Assembly: GCA_034436045.1 (NCBI GenBank)
Contig: DAOTVZ010000060.1
Coordinates: forward strand, 1 to 26,135
Origin: H111-94 sp034436045
GTDB lineage: Bacteria > Chloroflexota > Ktedonobacteria > Ktedonobacterales > Ktedonobacteraceae
Length of the DNA stretch: 26,135 nt
Reading direction: 5' to 3'
Shown: positions 1 through 8,397 of the stretch, piece after piece
How the letters are laid out: the number at the start of each line of letters is the position of its first letter
How positions within the stretch are numbered: the stretch's first letter is position 1
Translations under genes and position numbers: made by a program
The notes under the pieces: model-generated
What the model was told of the DNA's origin: nothing
What the model saw: the letters and a program-made list of their open reading frames with translations, nothing else
Database searches by the model: none

Positions 1-2
1 CA

Positions 3-197
3 GGAGGATACTTCGACAGTAGAGTCATCGACGGCATGGATTTCATCGAGATTGTGCCCGAACAAGGTGAGCTTGTTTTTTTTAATAGTCGAAACTACCA
101 TGAAGTAGAGCAAACAGAAGGTGCAGAAGAACGAATCACTTTCAGCTCATTTATAGGTCTACTGGGCAAGACAGGGAGGCTGATATTCTGGTCATAG
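3..197 (+). CDS. C-terminal fragment of a probable 2OG-Fe(II) oxygenase
   Basis: The frame is open from the left edge and ends at TAG 195-197, giving 64 residues. The fragment has a jelly-roll-like run with the motif NSRNYHEVEQ followed 11 residues after the His by an Arg (ERITFSSF). This resembles the distal iron-binding His and the 2-oxoglutarate-binding Arg of 2OG-Fe(II) dioxygenases of the prolyl-hydroxylase-like group. The first His and the Asp of the HxD motif would lie outside the window, so the call rests on the last part of the fold only. The gene is transcribed toward the phosphodiesterase, but a promoter in between suggests the two are separable. The substrate cannot be told. Confidence 0.5.
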   Translation, partial: GGYFDSRVIDGMDFIEIVPEQGELVFFNSRNYHEVEQTEGAEERITFSSFIGLLGKTGRLIFWS

Positions 198-241
198 GGC
201 ATATGCGTAAATATAAAATTAAAACAACTCATGCGGTATCA

Positions 242-276
242 AGATAAGTGCTTTATCTGAGCCTTTGTGCTATACT
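242..276 (+). promoter_or_regulatory. Extended -10 promoter with a palindrome at the -35 region
   Basis: TGcTATACT at 268-276 is a near-ideal extended -10 element. No good -35 box is present. In its place lies a perfect inverted repeat, AGATAA (242-247) and TTATCT (253-258) with a 5-base centre, which is placed where a regulator could block or assist polymerase. Transcription would begin near 283, downstream of the GTG at 267 and upstream of the ATG at 342. The -10 is seen directly; the operator role is inference. Confidence 0.45.
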
Positions 277-341
277 GTTCTGAAAAGACGGATACTTCAA
301 GCACCGCCAGGGATGCGACTAGAGATAGGAAGCAGGACAGT

Positions 342-1625
342 ATGCTTAATACCAGCTCCGTACAGCATGTGCAGTCGCTAAACTTCTCACAACACTTTAT
401 GCGCCCAGACTACGAACGTTACTGCTTTTCCAACATTCCTCAGACCATTGAATTTCTCCTCACCGGTCAGGGCGAGAGTACCCTGCCCCGCGACGTTTTT
501 GCCGATCTGCCGCTCAAGTATAACAAAGTTATCCTGTTCTTTATAGATGCTTTCGGCTGGCGCTTCTTCGAACGTTACGCCGATAAGCACCCTTTTCTCA
601 AAACGGTGCTGATGCATGGCGTGGTTTCTAAAATGACCTCACAATTTCCCTCCACGACCGCCGCGCACGCCACCTGTATCCATACCGGCCTGAACGTGGG
701 TCAGAGCGGTATCTATGAATGGAACTACTACGAACCCCTGGTGGACGATATTATCTCCCCCCTGCTCTTCTCCTACGGCGGCGATAAAACACAGCGCGAT
801 ACCCTTAAAAAAGCGGCCATCCCTCCAGAACGCTTTTATCCACAACAGACTCTTTATCAGGCGCTTCATGCACACGGCATTACATCCTATATCTTGCAGT
901 ATCAAGCCTACACCCCTTCTACCGCCTCAGACTTGTTCTTTCGTGGCGCAAAGGTATTGCCCTACAAAAGTATTCAAGAGGCTCTCGCGTTCATGGCCGA
1001 ACTGGTATCCGTCAAGGTCAACACCCCCAGCTACTACTTCCTCTACTTTGATCGCATCGACTACATCTGCCACCACTATGGCCCACTCTCACGGCAGGTG
1101 AATGAGGCCATTGAGAATTTTCTGACTATGCTCGACCAACTTTTTTACCGCAGCCTCAACGGGCGTACCGACCACACGCTGTTCCTGCTCACTGCCGATC
1201 ATGGTCAGGTCGAGGTCTACCCATCGATGACCATCTATCTCAACCACAGATTGCCACAGATCACGCGCTACTTCAAAACCAATCAGGCCGGTCGCCTGAT
1301 CGTGCCGGCGGGTTCTCCCCGTGACATGTTTTTATATATTAAGGAAGAATGCCTCAACGAGACTATAGCCTACCTGCAACAGCAGTTGAATGGGCGAGCC
1401 GAGGTCTATCGCACGCAAGATCTGCTGACACAGCATTTCTTTGGTCAACAGGCACCATCGCCCACCTTCCTGGCCCGCCTGGGCAACGTTGTGATTCTGC
1501 CTTATAAAAACGAAACCGTCTGGTGGCATGAAGAGGGCAAGTTCGATATGCACTTCCTGGGCCATCATGGCGGTCTGACCCGCGAAGAGATGGAAATTCC
1601 CTTACTGGTACTCCCCTTTCCCTAA
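342..1625 (+). CDS. Alkaline phosphatase superfamily protein (type I phosphodiesterase / nucleotide pyrophosphatase-like)
   Basis: A 427-residue predicted metal-dependent phosphoesterase. Expected two-metal site residues are all present: Asp69 in FFIDAFGW, the nucleophile region FPSTTAAH (102-109), Asp240 and His244 in IDYICHHYGP, DHG (286-288), and the late His in GHHGG (407-411). No signal peptide or membrane segment is visible, so it is probably cytoplasmic. The frame is open back to a GTG at 267, but that codon sits inside an extended -10 promoter; ATG 342 is preceded by AGGAAG (327-332) and AGGA (334-337) and is preferred. The next gene, an adenylate-forming ligase, begins 45 bases after the stop, so the two probably form one operon. 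Substrate is unknown; phosphodiester, pyrophosphate or phosphonate compounds are all possible for this superfamily. Confidence 0.85.
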   Translation: MLNTSSVQHVQSLNFSQHFMRPDYERYCFSNIPQTIEFLLTGQGESTLPRDVFADLPLKYNKVILFFIDAFGWRFFERYADKHPFLKTVLMHGVVSKMTSQFPSTTAAHATCIHTGLNVGQSGIYEWNYYEPLVDDIISPLLFSYGGDKTQRDTLKKAAIPPERFYPQQTLYQALHAHGITSYILQYQAYTPSTASDLFFRGAKVLPYKSIQEALAFMAELVSVKVNTPSYYFLYFDRIDYICHHYGPLSRQVNEAIENFLTMLDQLFYRSLNGRTDHTLFLLTADHGQVEVYPSMTIYLNHRLPQITRYFKTNQAGRLIVPAGSPRDMFLYIKEECLNETIAYLQQQLNGRAEVYRTQDLLTQHFFGQQAPSPTFLARLGNVVILPYKNETVWWHEEGKFDMHFLGHHGGLTREEMEIPLLVLPFP

Positions 1626-1670
1626 ACCCTATCAATCTGGATAGCAAGTACAGCAGAAAGGAGCATCGCA

Positions 1671-3068
1671 ATGACCCACGATACTACCCTGCCCACCCAG
1701 ACAGACCTGCTCTATCGCAGCAAAGAAGAGATTCGCGAACTGCAAAACCAGCGGTTTCGGCATCAGATTACGCTCTGTTTCAAGGCTCATCCCTATTACC
1801 AAGAGGTTTTCAATCGTCTCCATCTCAGCCCCAACGACTTTCAGACGCTTGATGACCTGCACAAACTACCCATCACAACGAAATCTGACTATATGAAAAA
1901 TCCCCAGGCGTTTCGCCTCAACCCGCTACCAGAGTTTTTGCCGCAGGAACGCATTCTGTGGGATGTCAGCTATACCACAGGCACGACCGTGGGCATACCT
2001 ACACCCTTCTTCAATACTACTCACGATTATTTTGCGACGCTTGAGCAACTCAAACGTTTGTGTGGGATTATCGGCATTACAGCACAGGATACTGTGATCA
2101 ATCTCTTTCCGCTCACGCCCGTACCCCACATCGGCTTCCTGCGCACACGCGATTACGCCACCGTCATCGGCGCGCCCGTCGTCAACGCCTTGACCGGCAC
2201 ACCCTATCCGGCCTATCCTGTGCATCGCCACCTGGATGACGCCGTGCGCATGGTGGAACAACACAAAGGCACGGTGTTGAGCGGCATCGTCAGCTATGTG
2301 CGCCGTGTTATCATGCGGGCCGAAGAACTGGGCGCGGACTTCTCGCACGTCCACATCGTAGCGGCCCTCGGTGAGCCGTGCCCACGCGGTATGCGCGAAG
2401 ACATGCGACGGCGGCTGGTGCGCCTGGGCGCAAATGCGGAACGTCTGATGGTCGGTAACGCACTCGGTTTTACCGAGATGCAGGGCAGCACGGGTGAATG
2501 CGTCGAGTTTGGCGGCGGACACAATCCCGCCCCCGATCAGTTTTACTTCGAGGTGGTGGATGAGCAGAGCCACGAACCACTGCCCGATGGACAACGTGGC
2601 CTCTTTACCATCACACACCTGGATCGGCGCGGCACCGTGCTGCTGCGCTACGCCGTCGGCGACCTGAATGCCCTCAGCAACGAAACCTGCCCTCACTGTG
2701 GACGCCAGGGGCCACGCATCGTCACGAACACGGTGCGCACCGCCGAACTGGTTAACCTCAAAGGCACGCTCATCAACCCCGATGTGATCAAAGAGGCTAT
2801 CGCTACCGTAGACGGCATCGAGGAATATCAGATCGTCTTCACCAAAGAGCAGGCCGATGATCCCTACTCCAGCGACAAGCTGCTGGTGCGCGTTGCTTGC
2901 GCTCACGATGAGCAGGAGCGCATCGGAATGCAACTGACACTCAAAGTTGCCGAGGCCGCCGAGATGCGCCCGGCCATCGAATTTGTCGCCCACATGAGCG
3001 ACATCTTCGACCCCAGCAAAACGCTCAAATCGGTGCGCGTCGTCGATCTGCGGCCCACGGAAGCATAA
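1671..3068 (+). CDS. Adenylate-forming ligase of the phenylacetate-CoA ligase (PaaK) family
   Basis: A 465-residue member of the ANL superfamily, which activates a carboxylate with ATP as an acyl-adenylate and usually passes it to CoA. Visible motifs are the phosphate loop SYTTGTTVGIPT (100-111), GFTEMQG (266-272, acyl-adenylate motif), YAVGDL (327-332, ribose-binding Asp), a CPHCG pair (340-344) common in PaaK-like proteins, and a C-terminal lysine region DPSKTLKS (about 447-454). Length fits the PaaK group (about 430-470). AAAGGAG at 1657-1663 is 7 bases before the ATG. It follows the phosphodiesterase directly and is closed by a long hairpin. PaaK relatives act on phenylacetate, other aryl acids or cofactor F420 adenylation, so the substrate is open. 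No other phenylacetate catabolic gene is visible, which argues against a simple paaK role. Confidence 0.8.
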   Translation: MTHDTTLPTQTDLLYRSKEEIRELQNQRFRHQITLCFKAHPYYQEVFNRLHLSPNDFQTLDDLHKLPITTKSDYMKNPQAFRLNPLPEFLPQERILWDVSYTTGTTVGIPTPFFNTTHDYFATLEQLKRLCGIIGITAQDTVINLFPLTPVPHIGFLRTRDYATVIGAPVVNALTGTPYPAYPVHRHLDDAVRMVEQHKGTVLSGIVSYVRRVIMRAEELGADFSHVHIVAALGEPCPRGMREDMRRRLVRLGANAERLMVGNALGFTEMQGSTGECVEFGGGHNPAPDQFYFEVVDEQSHEPLPDGQRGLFTITHLDRRGTVLLRYAVGDLNALSNETCPHCGRQGPRIVTNTVRTAELVNLKGTLINPDVIKEAIATVDGIEEYQIVFTKEQADDPYSSDKLLVRVACAHDEQERIGMQLTLKVAEAAEMRPAIEFVAHMSDIFDPSKTLKSVRVVDLRPTEA

Positions 3069-3074
3069 AAGCGA

Positions 3075-3176
3075 GCCAGCAGGACGAGCGCAAGGTATCG
3101 CCTTTCCTATAATATAATATTGCTCCCATCCGTTGTTCTATTAGGAGAGGAGATACCTTGCGCTCGCCCTGCTGGC
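3075..3176. repeat. Long imperfect palindrome, 35-base arms
   Basis: Arms at 3075-3109 and 3142-3176 pair over 35 positions with 32 Watson-Crick pairs, one wobble and two mismatches. The 32-base centre is AT-rich and contains two overlapping TATAAT hexamers (3108-3118). It starts 7 bases after the ligase stop. There is no T-tract after it, so it is not a classical intrinsic terminator; it could act as an mRNA 3'-end stabiliser or be a small palindromic mobile element. Confidence 0.7.
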
Positions 3177-3417
3177 CCCCTCCTCGATCTGCATTTCCGG
3201 GCTATATTGCCGCCCGGCTAATTGCTGATATACAATATCAGCACATCTTTGTTTTTATATCGGAATCAGTCTATCTACTATATTTCTATTGTGATCCAAA
3301 TCGGCAAAGCGAGTTTATCATCCATTAAGAAATGTAAGAGATGCAACGTCTCATAGACGGGCAATGTATACTAAAAGGAAGTTGCTGACCTTATATATAA
3401 AGGAGTAAACAGGCATA
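3177..3417 (+). other. Intergenic region with hairpins and a possible -10 element
   Basis: No coding sequence is seen. It holds a GC-rich stem CCGGGC/GCCCGG (3197-3202 and 3212-3217), the terminator-like hairpin annotated separately, and TATACT at 3367-3372, which could be the -10 of the next gene although no convincing -35 lies 16-18 bases upstream. AAAGGAG at 3399-3405 is the likely ribosome-binding site for the ATG at 3418, with a long 12-base spacing. Confidence 0.4.
3224..3257 (+). terminator. Possible intrinsic terminator of the ligase operon
   Basis: A perfect 8-base stem GCTGATAT / ATATCAGC (3224-3231 and 3235-3242) with a 3-base loop is followed within a few bases by a T-rich stretch (CTTTGTTTTTAT). 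The stem is AT-rich, hence weak, so the confidence is modest. Confidence 0.4.
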
Positions 3418-4047
3418 ATGGATATTCGTGAACAAAACATGCGTCTCGTTATGCGGCAACGAATACAGGAGGCCATCGACGCGGCGCGCGCGGGCCGCTT
3501 TGCCGCCATCGACTTCAGTGGTCAATCTCACAACACCATCGCCGACGCCTTGCACGAGTTTGTGTATGTGAACGAAGATGAGCAACCTGCCCCCGTCTCT
3601 GTCCATGTACTCTATGGCGATAGTTCACGCGGCAAACCTTTTCCCCTACAATGCTTACGCCGCCGCTATAATGGCTATGCACCCCCTCTGCGCTCCGTAC
3701 CTCCTCTGCGCGTCGCTCTGATCAGCATGCGGCACCTGGAAATGGATTCCCTGGTAGATATGGCCTGGCTCCTCAATAAAGACCTGCCGAAAGCGCCGCC
3801 GCTTGCCGAGGTCGATCACTTCAGCTACCGAGCAACTAAACACCAGTTACAGGAGGCATTACGATATGGCCCATTAAAAATCCATCTGTATCATACCGGT
3901 TTTCAACCGGCAGTGGTTGGTTTCTACCGGGCGCTCGTGGAAGAGCTACTCGCCCGTCAAAACCAGCCCCCAGTTTTAGAGGTAACACCTTACTACTTCT
4001 GGCATATTATGAACTGCTATCATCCTGGGCGGCTCACGTGGAACTAG
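3418..4047 (+). CDS. Uncharacterised protein upstream of the S1 protein
   Basis: I do not recognise this 209-residue protein. It has no signal peptide and no membrane helix. The N-terminal third is helical and charged (MRQRIQEAIDAARAGR), followed by alternating hydrophobic strands and helices (VSVHVLYGDSS, LRVALISM, LKIHLYHTGF), which suggests an alpha/beta cytoplasmic domain. The C-terminus ends in an aromatic stretch, TPYYFWHIMNCYHPG. ATG 3418 follows AAAGGAG (3399-3405). The S1-domain gene starts 51 bases downstream in the same direction, so the two are probably co-transcribed and may work together. Function is not assigned. Confidence 0.7.
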   Translation: MDIREQNMRLVMRQRIQEAIDAARAGRFAAIDFSGQSHNTIADALHEFVYVNEDEQPAPVSVHVLYGDSSRGKPFPLQCLRRRYNGYAPPLRSVPPLRVALISMRHLEMDSLVDMAWLLNKDLPKAPPLAEVDHFSYRATKHQLQEALRYGPLKIHLYHTGFQPAVVGFYRALVEELLARQNQPPVLEVTPYYFWHIMNCYHPGRLTWN

Positions 4048-4098
4048 CTCAAGAGGAGACTGGCGATGCAATAAAATCGGCTCAAGAGGAGTTTTCTA
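4047..4098 (+). promoter_or_regulatory. Duplicated Shine-Dalgarno block and two-codon ORF ahead of the S1 gene
   Basis: The 12-mer GCTCAAGAGGAG occurs at 4047-4058 and again at 4080-4091, a 33-base period. Each copy is followed after exactly 7 bases by an ATG: the first (4066) opens only ATG CAA TAA (4066-4074), the second (4099) starts the S1 protein. The first copy begins at the last base of the upstream stop codon. This could be a remnant of a tandem duplication or a minimal leader ORF that tunes ribosome loading. Confidence 0.6.
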
Positions 4099-7000
4099 AT
4101 GAAAAGACTATTAAAATGGCTAACTGCCTCGGACATACCTGCTAACCTTTTTACTATAAGTGCATTCATCGCGGCCATTCTTTTTTTCAAGCCAATTCGT
4201 TACAGGCAAGCAGAGCAGAAAGTTTCTTCAAAAAATACACTCGATACGCCGGAGCCAGTGCCTGCGACGCCAACAGAGTCCATACCCTCCATCAACGAGG
4301 CTAAGCAAGGTTCCTCTATGCTACCGTTACCCATTGTGCGCCGCCGCGCTGCTCAACTCTTGCGGCACATCCGTTCATCGAGAATGCTTGAGCAACAGGA
4401 GCAGGAGTTGCAACGCATTACGAGCAACGCCCAGATGATGCAGTTGATGACGGCGGCTGATCGTTTCATGTGTACCACCGAAATGGCAACGATTCTGGCA
4501 GTGATGCGCGCCGGTGGGCCACAGAAATTGCTCTATTGGGATGACACCTGGGACGCCACCACGCGCCGCGCCGTCCATACCCTCCATGACACTTTGCGAC
4601 AGCATTGTCAGGACGACATTGAACTGGCACTCAAGCTTTATGCCGCCTGGTCCGAGACGACCTTTCAGGGCCAGTCGCTGGTGCCGACCTGGGCCATCCG
4701 CAGCCTCTGGCACCCCTATCGCGTACCGGCCTTGCCGCGTATCCTTGAAGAAGCTCTGGGCGACCGCGCTCGTGTAAGCCAGTTTAAACGCGATGTGCAA
4801 CAGGCCACAGAGCTGGAGCGCCTGGATCAGATAATCGAGCGTTATGGTGTGAAAGAGGAAGGTGCCGCCTGGCTCATCGAGGCCAGGGAGGCGCTGCGGC
4901 GCACGCGACAGGAGGCATGGGCCAGAGCCTATTTTGTCGATCACAACCTGCTCGTCTCCGTCGTTGAGCCGGAGCGCGAACGGCTCTTGCGCGAGCTATC
5001 CGTCAATAAAAAGGTTTCCGAAAATCGCCCCATTAACTTTGATCTGCTCAAACGTGTGCGCATCATCTGCGCCTATTATCTCGTGCAACAATCGGCTCAA
5101 GGCCCCGAATTGCCCCACGTTATCACGCTCCAGCCGGAGTGGCTGGACTGGCTGCGGCAATCTGAACGCTCCGTGCTCTCGCTGGCACGCTTCATCGCTC
5201 AGCAGACACCGCGCGATGCGGGAGGCGAACTCGTGCCCACTTTTACTGGCCAGCGCCTCTTTCTCGAACAGCGTTTCCCACCGGGCAGTCGCTACGTCGC
5301 CACAGTGACAGAAACCCGCGAGGATGGCAGCACCGTCATCGCCTTCGGACGACGCATCGCAGATGCCCCTCCCATTCTTGAAACATTTCGCGGCGAACTG
5401 ACCCCGCTGTCATCCTCCATTAGCACCCCGGTCAGTGACGAGCAACCCGCTACCATCGAGGGAGCGTTGCTGACCACGCAGGTCAGCACACCACCTACCC
5501 ACCGACGCGAACTGGCACGCATCACCGGGCTTCTGCCTGCTTCACAGCACGAGGCCACAGAGTCACATGAACAGAAACATTACGCTCTCAATGACACGCT
5601 CGTTGTGGAAATCACCGGCTACGACCTCAGCGACCCCACTCAGCCAGTCGTCTTCGTCAGCGCCCTGCCGGAACGCAGCGCCTTTGACCTGTTCTGTGAA
5701 AACTACCAGGCAGGTGACTTCATCTCCGTTACTGTCACCGGCTACGATGAACGCCCCCAGGATCAACTCGTCTCGCTGATCGTGCGCGAGCCGCGTTCGC
5801 AGCTCGAACTGCTCATTGATCCCGATTATCTCAGCTTTACCCCGCTCTACGAGGCCGTCAAAGAGATTCGCATCGGTACATCGCTGACTGTCGCCGTCGA
5901 ATATATCGATACGCGCCGACGCACCGCCATTCTTTCACTGCTCCCCCTCATGGAAGCACACCTGGAGCGCCTCTTGCGTGAGCAGCGCCGCGAAGATGGT
6001 ACCTACCAGCAAACCGCGTTACTCAGCCACCTGCATGGCGATCATTTCCTGCTCGTCCTCACCTGGAGCGATCCGGCGCTGGGCCTGATCTACACCGTCG
6101 AATTGCCACGCCAGGCTTTGCCGGAACCACAGCGCACTTACGAGGTCGGCGAAGCTGCATTGCTTGAACTGACCTTCCCAGATACCCTCTCCTCCTCAAC
6201 GCTCACCCACCTGCCCTCCGAGATCAAACAGGTTATTGCCACCCCACGTCCAGGCTTGCAGCGCCTGACCTGGCATGATGAGCGGCTGCATTTCAACGGA
6301 CAGATGTCGTACCGCATGAGAAATATGCTGCTGGCTCTCAGCAACGACTGTTCCTATCAGGCCGCTATTCACGCACTGTATCGTGCCTCTCACCACTTCA
6401 TCAGCGAGGTGATCGCCTTCAAGCCCGCCACGCTCCCGGACGAATATAGCAGAACAGATAGCATGGGCGGCTCACCAGGCATAGATCGGCCAGACATGTT
6501 GAGAGACATTAGCGATCTGGACATGCTCGAACCAACCGAATACATGCGCGTTTTAGAAGGGGAAGAGCCAGAGGTGGCAGGGTACCCACATAAAGAAGAA
6601 GAAGAGGAGGTAAGCGTAGAGGATGAGTCTGACTTTTACGATGATGAAGAGCAAGCAGAGGAGACTGCACCACCCCTGCCGCCGATCATGAAATACCAGG
6701 TTGGACAGGTTGTCGAGGGCCATGTAACCGGCGTCCTTCCCTACGGGGCCTTTGTAGAAATCGAGCCGGAGGTCAGTGGCCTGGTACACAAAAGCAAGAT
6801 GTGGGGCTTTATCGAGGACATGACCGAGGTGCTGCACGTCGGCGACAGGGTTAAAGTCAGCATTCTAAACGTCAATCTGGAACAGGGCAACCTGGAATTG
6901 AGCATGCAGATTCCAGAAAATGACCCGCTCTTGAAATACACTATCGGCGAAAAGGTCAATGGCGTCGTCACCGACATTCAGGATTTCGGAGCCTTTGTGC

Positions 7001-7404
7001 AGATTGAGCCGGGCGTGAGCGGACTGGTGCACAAGAGCAAGATGTGGGGCTATGTCTCCGATGTCGAAGATGTCGTGCGTATTGGCGACGAGGTAACGGT
7101 GCTGATTCTCAACATCAACACACAAAAACGCTGGATGGAACTCAGCATGCAGGTCGAGGAGCATGATCCGCTTTTAAAATATCGACCGGGTGATGTTGTT
7201 ACCGGCACTGTGACCGACGTAAAGGATTTTGGGGCCTTTGTCGAGATCGAGCCGGGAGCGAGCGGATTGGTACACAAAACCGACATGCCAGGGATGGTAG
7301 TAGATGCGAGGCGGGAATTAGAAGTTGGTGATGTTGTTGATGTTTTAATTATGCGTATCGATATGGATCGTCGTCGCATGTCTTTAAGCATGAAAGATGT
7401 ATAA
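4099..7404 (+). CDS. Membrane-anchored protein with three C-terminal S1 RNA-binding domains
   Basis: A 1101-residue protein. An N-terminal hydrophobic helix (about 13-31) suggests a membrane anchor with the rest probably cytoplasmic. Residues 80-300 are helical and charged; 360-720 hold several beta-rich segments (for example LVVEITGYD, VTVTGYDERPQD) that look like diverged OB-fold modules. An acidic linker (about 820-855, rich in Glu and Asp) leads to three clear S1 domains at about 865-933, 946-1014 and 1027-1099, spaced 81 residues apart, each with the pattern G-x-V-T-x-x-x-x-F/Y-GAFV-x-IEP and SGLVHK. They resemble ribosomal protein S1 and other translation-linked RNA binders, but the long N-terminal part is not that of S1. 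A Shine-Dalgarno GAGGAG lies 7 bases before the ATG. The gene ends 6 bases from the convergent SirB1-type gene. A role in RNA binding near the membrane is inference. Confidence 0.8.
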   Translation: MKRLLKWLTASDIPANLFTISAFIAAILFFKPIRYRQAEQKVSSKNTLDTPEPVPATPTESIPSINEAKQGSSMLPLPIVRRRAAQLLRHIRSSRMLEQQEQELQRITSNAQMMQLMTAADRFMCTTEMATILAVMRAGGPQKLLYWDDTWDATTRRAVHTLHDTLRQHCQDDIELALKLYAAWSETTFQGQSLVPTWAIRSLWHPYRVPALPRILEEALGDRARVSQFKRDVQQATELERLDQIIERYGVKEEGAAWLIEAREALRRTRQEAWARAYFVDHNLLVSVVEPERERLLRELSVNKKVSENRPINFDLLKRVRIICAYYLVQQSAQGPELPHVITLQPEWLDWLRQSERSVLSLARFIAQQTPRDAGGELVPTFTGQRLFLEQRFPPGSRYVATVTETREDGSTVIAFGRRIADAPPILETFRGELTPLSSSISTPVSDEQPATIEGALLTTQVSTPPTHRRELARITGLLPASQHEATESHEQKHYALNDTLVVEITGYDLSDPTQPVVFVSALPERSAFDLFCENYQAGDFISVTVTGYDERPQDQLVSLIVREPRSQLELLIDPDYLSFTPLYEAVKEIRIGTSLTVAVEYIDTRRRTAILSLLPLMEAHLERLLREQRREDGTYQQTALLSHLHGDHFLLVLTWSDPALGLIYTVELPRQALPEPQRTYEVGEAALLELTFPDTLSSSTLTHLPSEIKQVIATPRPGLQRLTWHDERLHFNGQMSYRMRNMLLALSNDCSYQAAIHALYRASHHFISEVIAFKPATLPDEYSRTDSMGGSPGIDRPDMLRDISDLDMLEPTEYMRVLEGEEPEVAGYPHKEEEEEVSVEDESDFYDDEEQAEETAPPLPPIMKYQVGQVVEGHVTGVLPYGAFVEIEPEVSGLVHKSKMWGFIEDMTEVLHVGDRVKVSILNVNLEQGNLELSMQIPENDPLLKYTIGEKVNGVVTDIQDFGAFVQIEPGVSGLVHKSKMWGYVSDVEDVVRIGDEVTVLILNINTQKRWMELSMQVEEHDPLLKYRPGDVVTGTVTDVKDFGAFVEIEPGASGLVHKTDMPGMVVDARRELEVGDVVDVLIMRIDMDRRRMSLSMKDV

Positions 7405-7410
7405 TCAAAC

Positions 7411-8328
7411 TTAATTCAACATAGCAATTAATTGTCGAATATGTTGCAGATGGCGCAGAATCTCATCGCGGTCGTCAGCCTGGGGAGCCTGTTCGAGATA
7501 GGTTTTCAGATCACGAAAGGCTTTCCCATAGTGCTTGAGTTGAAGATGCACAAGGCCGCGATCACGCCACTCAAACGGCGCAACAGGTTCGAGCATTAGC
7601 AGGCGATTACAGGCGGCCAGCGCCAGTTCATAAGCATCGCTCCGTAGATAGCTGTGTTTGAGGTTGGTCAACATGCGTTTCAGCAACTGCTTCTTGCTCA
7701 CCGGAGTGAACCACTCTGGTTGAAAACGAATGCGTCCACGCCCGGCCATACGCTGTATCAGCAGACGACAAGCATGCTCATCCATAAAATGACCCTGCTC
7801 AAAAGGGTCGATATAGAGCATTGTTCCCTGTGGCAACGAGCAACCGACCATAAAATGGAAAGGCAGTCCGATACCCACCAGGGATAAACCCACGCGCCTT
7901 CCCACCTCCATATATAGAACAGAGAGGGTGATGGGAATGCCCACATGACTCTCCAGCACCCGATTTAAGAAACTGTTGGCAGGATTATAATAGTCCTGTC
8001 GATTGCCGCGAAAGCGTTCCTGCTCAAACAGAATCACATTGAGCGCCTCAAGCACCTTCAGAGGCGCTATCCCTTCGGGCAACACGGGCAACAGGTCGGG
8101 CGAGGGCAGAGCCAGCAGAAACCTGACTCGCCGCGCAAGCGCGTCGAGTTGTTCCAGATAGGATGGCATATCGAGATCAGGATACTCTATAGTGGCGATC
8201 AGCAGCGCGGCTTGCGCCAGATCAATGGCTTCATCCTCGCCTTCCGCCAGCATCTTGAATGCTCGATAGGCACGTTGCTGTGCATTTTGTTCTATCGGTT
8301 CTTCTGCCATACGCGGGCATTTAACCAT
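7411..8328 (-). CDS. SirB1-family transglutaminase-like protein with TPR repeats
   Basis: 305 residues. The central part (about 105-200) matches the SirB1 / transglutaminase-like core: NxxDYYNPANSFLNRVL, GIPITLSVLYMEVGRR (130-145), LPFHFMVG (His158) and YIDPF (Asp174). Where true transglutaminases have a catalytic Cys, Ser136 appears to stand, so it may bind rather than catalyse; this alignment is by eye. The C-terminus (about 222-285) contains TPR-like helices (YELALAACNRLLMLEP, then a second unit). Members of this family are widespread and poorly characterised. Two starts are possible, ATG 8328 and ATG 8310, and neither has a good Shine-Dalgarno sequence. It is convergent with the S1 gene and divergent from the sigma factor. 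Confidence 0.8.
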   Translation of the reverse strand: MVKCPRMAEEPIEQNAQQRAYRAFKMLAEGEDEAIDLAQAALLIATIEYPDLDMPSYLEQLDALARRVRFLLALPSPDLLPVLPEGIAPLKVLEALNVILFEQERFRGNRQDYYNPANSFLNRVLESHVGIPITLSVLYMEVGRRVGLSLVGIGLPFHFMVGCSLPQGTMLYIDPFEQGHFMDEHACRLLIQRMAGRGRIRFQPEWFTPVSKKQLLKRMLTNLKHSYLRSDAYELALAACNRLLMLEPVAPFEWRDRGLVHLQLKHYGKAFRDLKTYLEQAPQADDRDEILRHLQHIRQLIAMLN

Positions 8329-8397
8329 ATTGGCTACCGAAACGCAACCCTTTTAACCTGTTGGATACATATCTCCTTGCCATATTTCCTTGCCTGT

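Noticed and set aside
267..341. GTG start of the phosphodiesterase
   Set aside because: It falls inside the extended -10 element, so it would not be in the transcript from that promoter.
1926..2993. 355-codon open frame on the minus strand
   Set aside because: It lies wholly antisense to the PaaK-type ligase, has no ribosome-binding site and its translation shows no domain; it is a by-product of codon bias.
4066..4074. Two-codon ORF as a real peptide gene
   Set aside because: Met-Gln is too short to be called a gene; it is recorded only as part of the leader.
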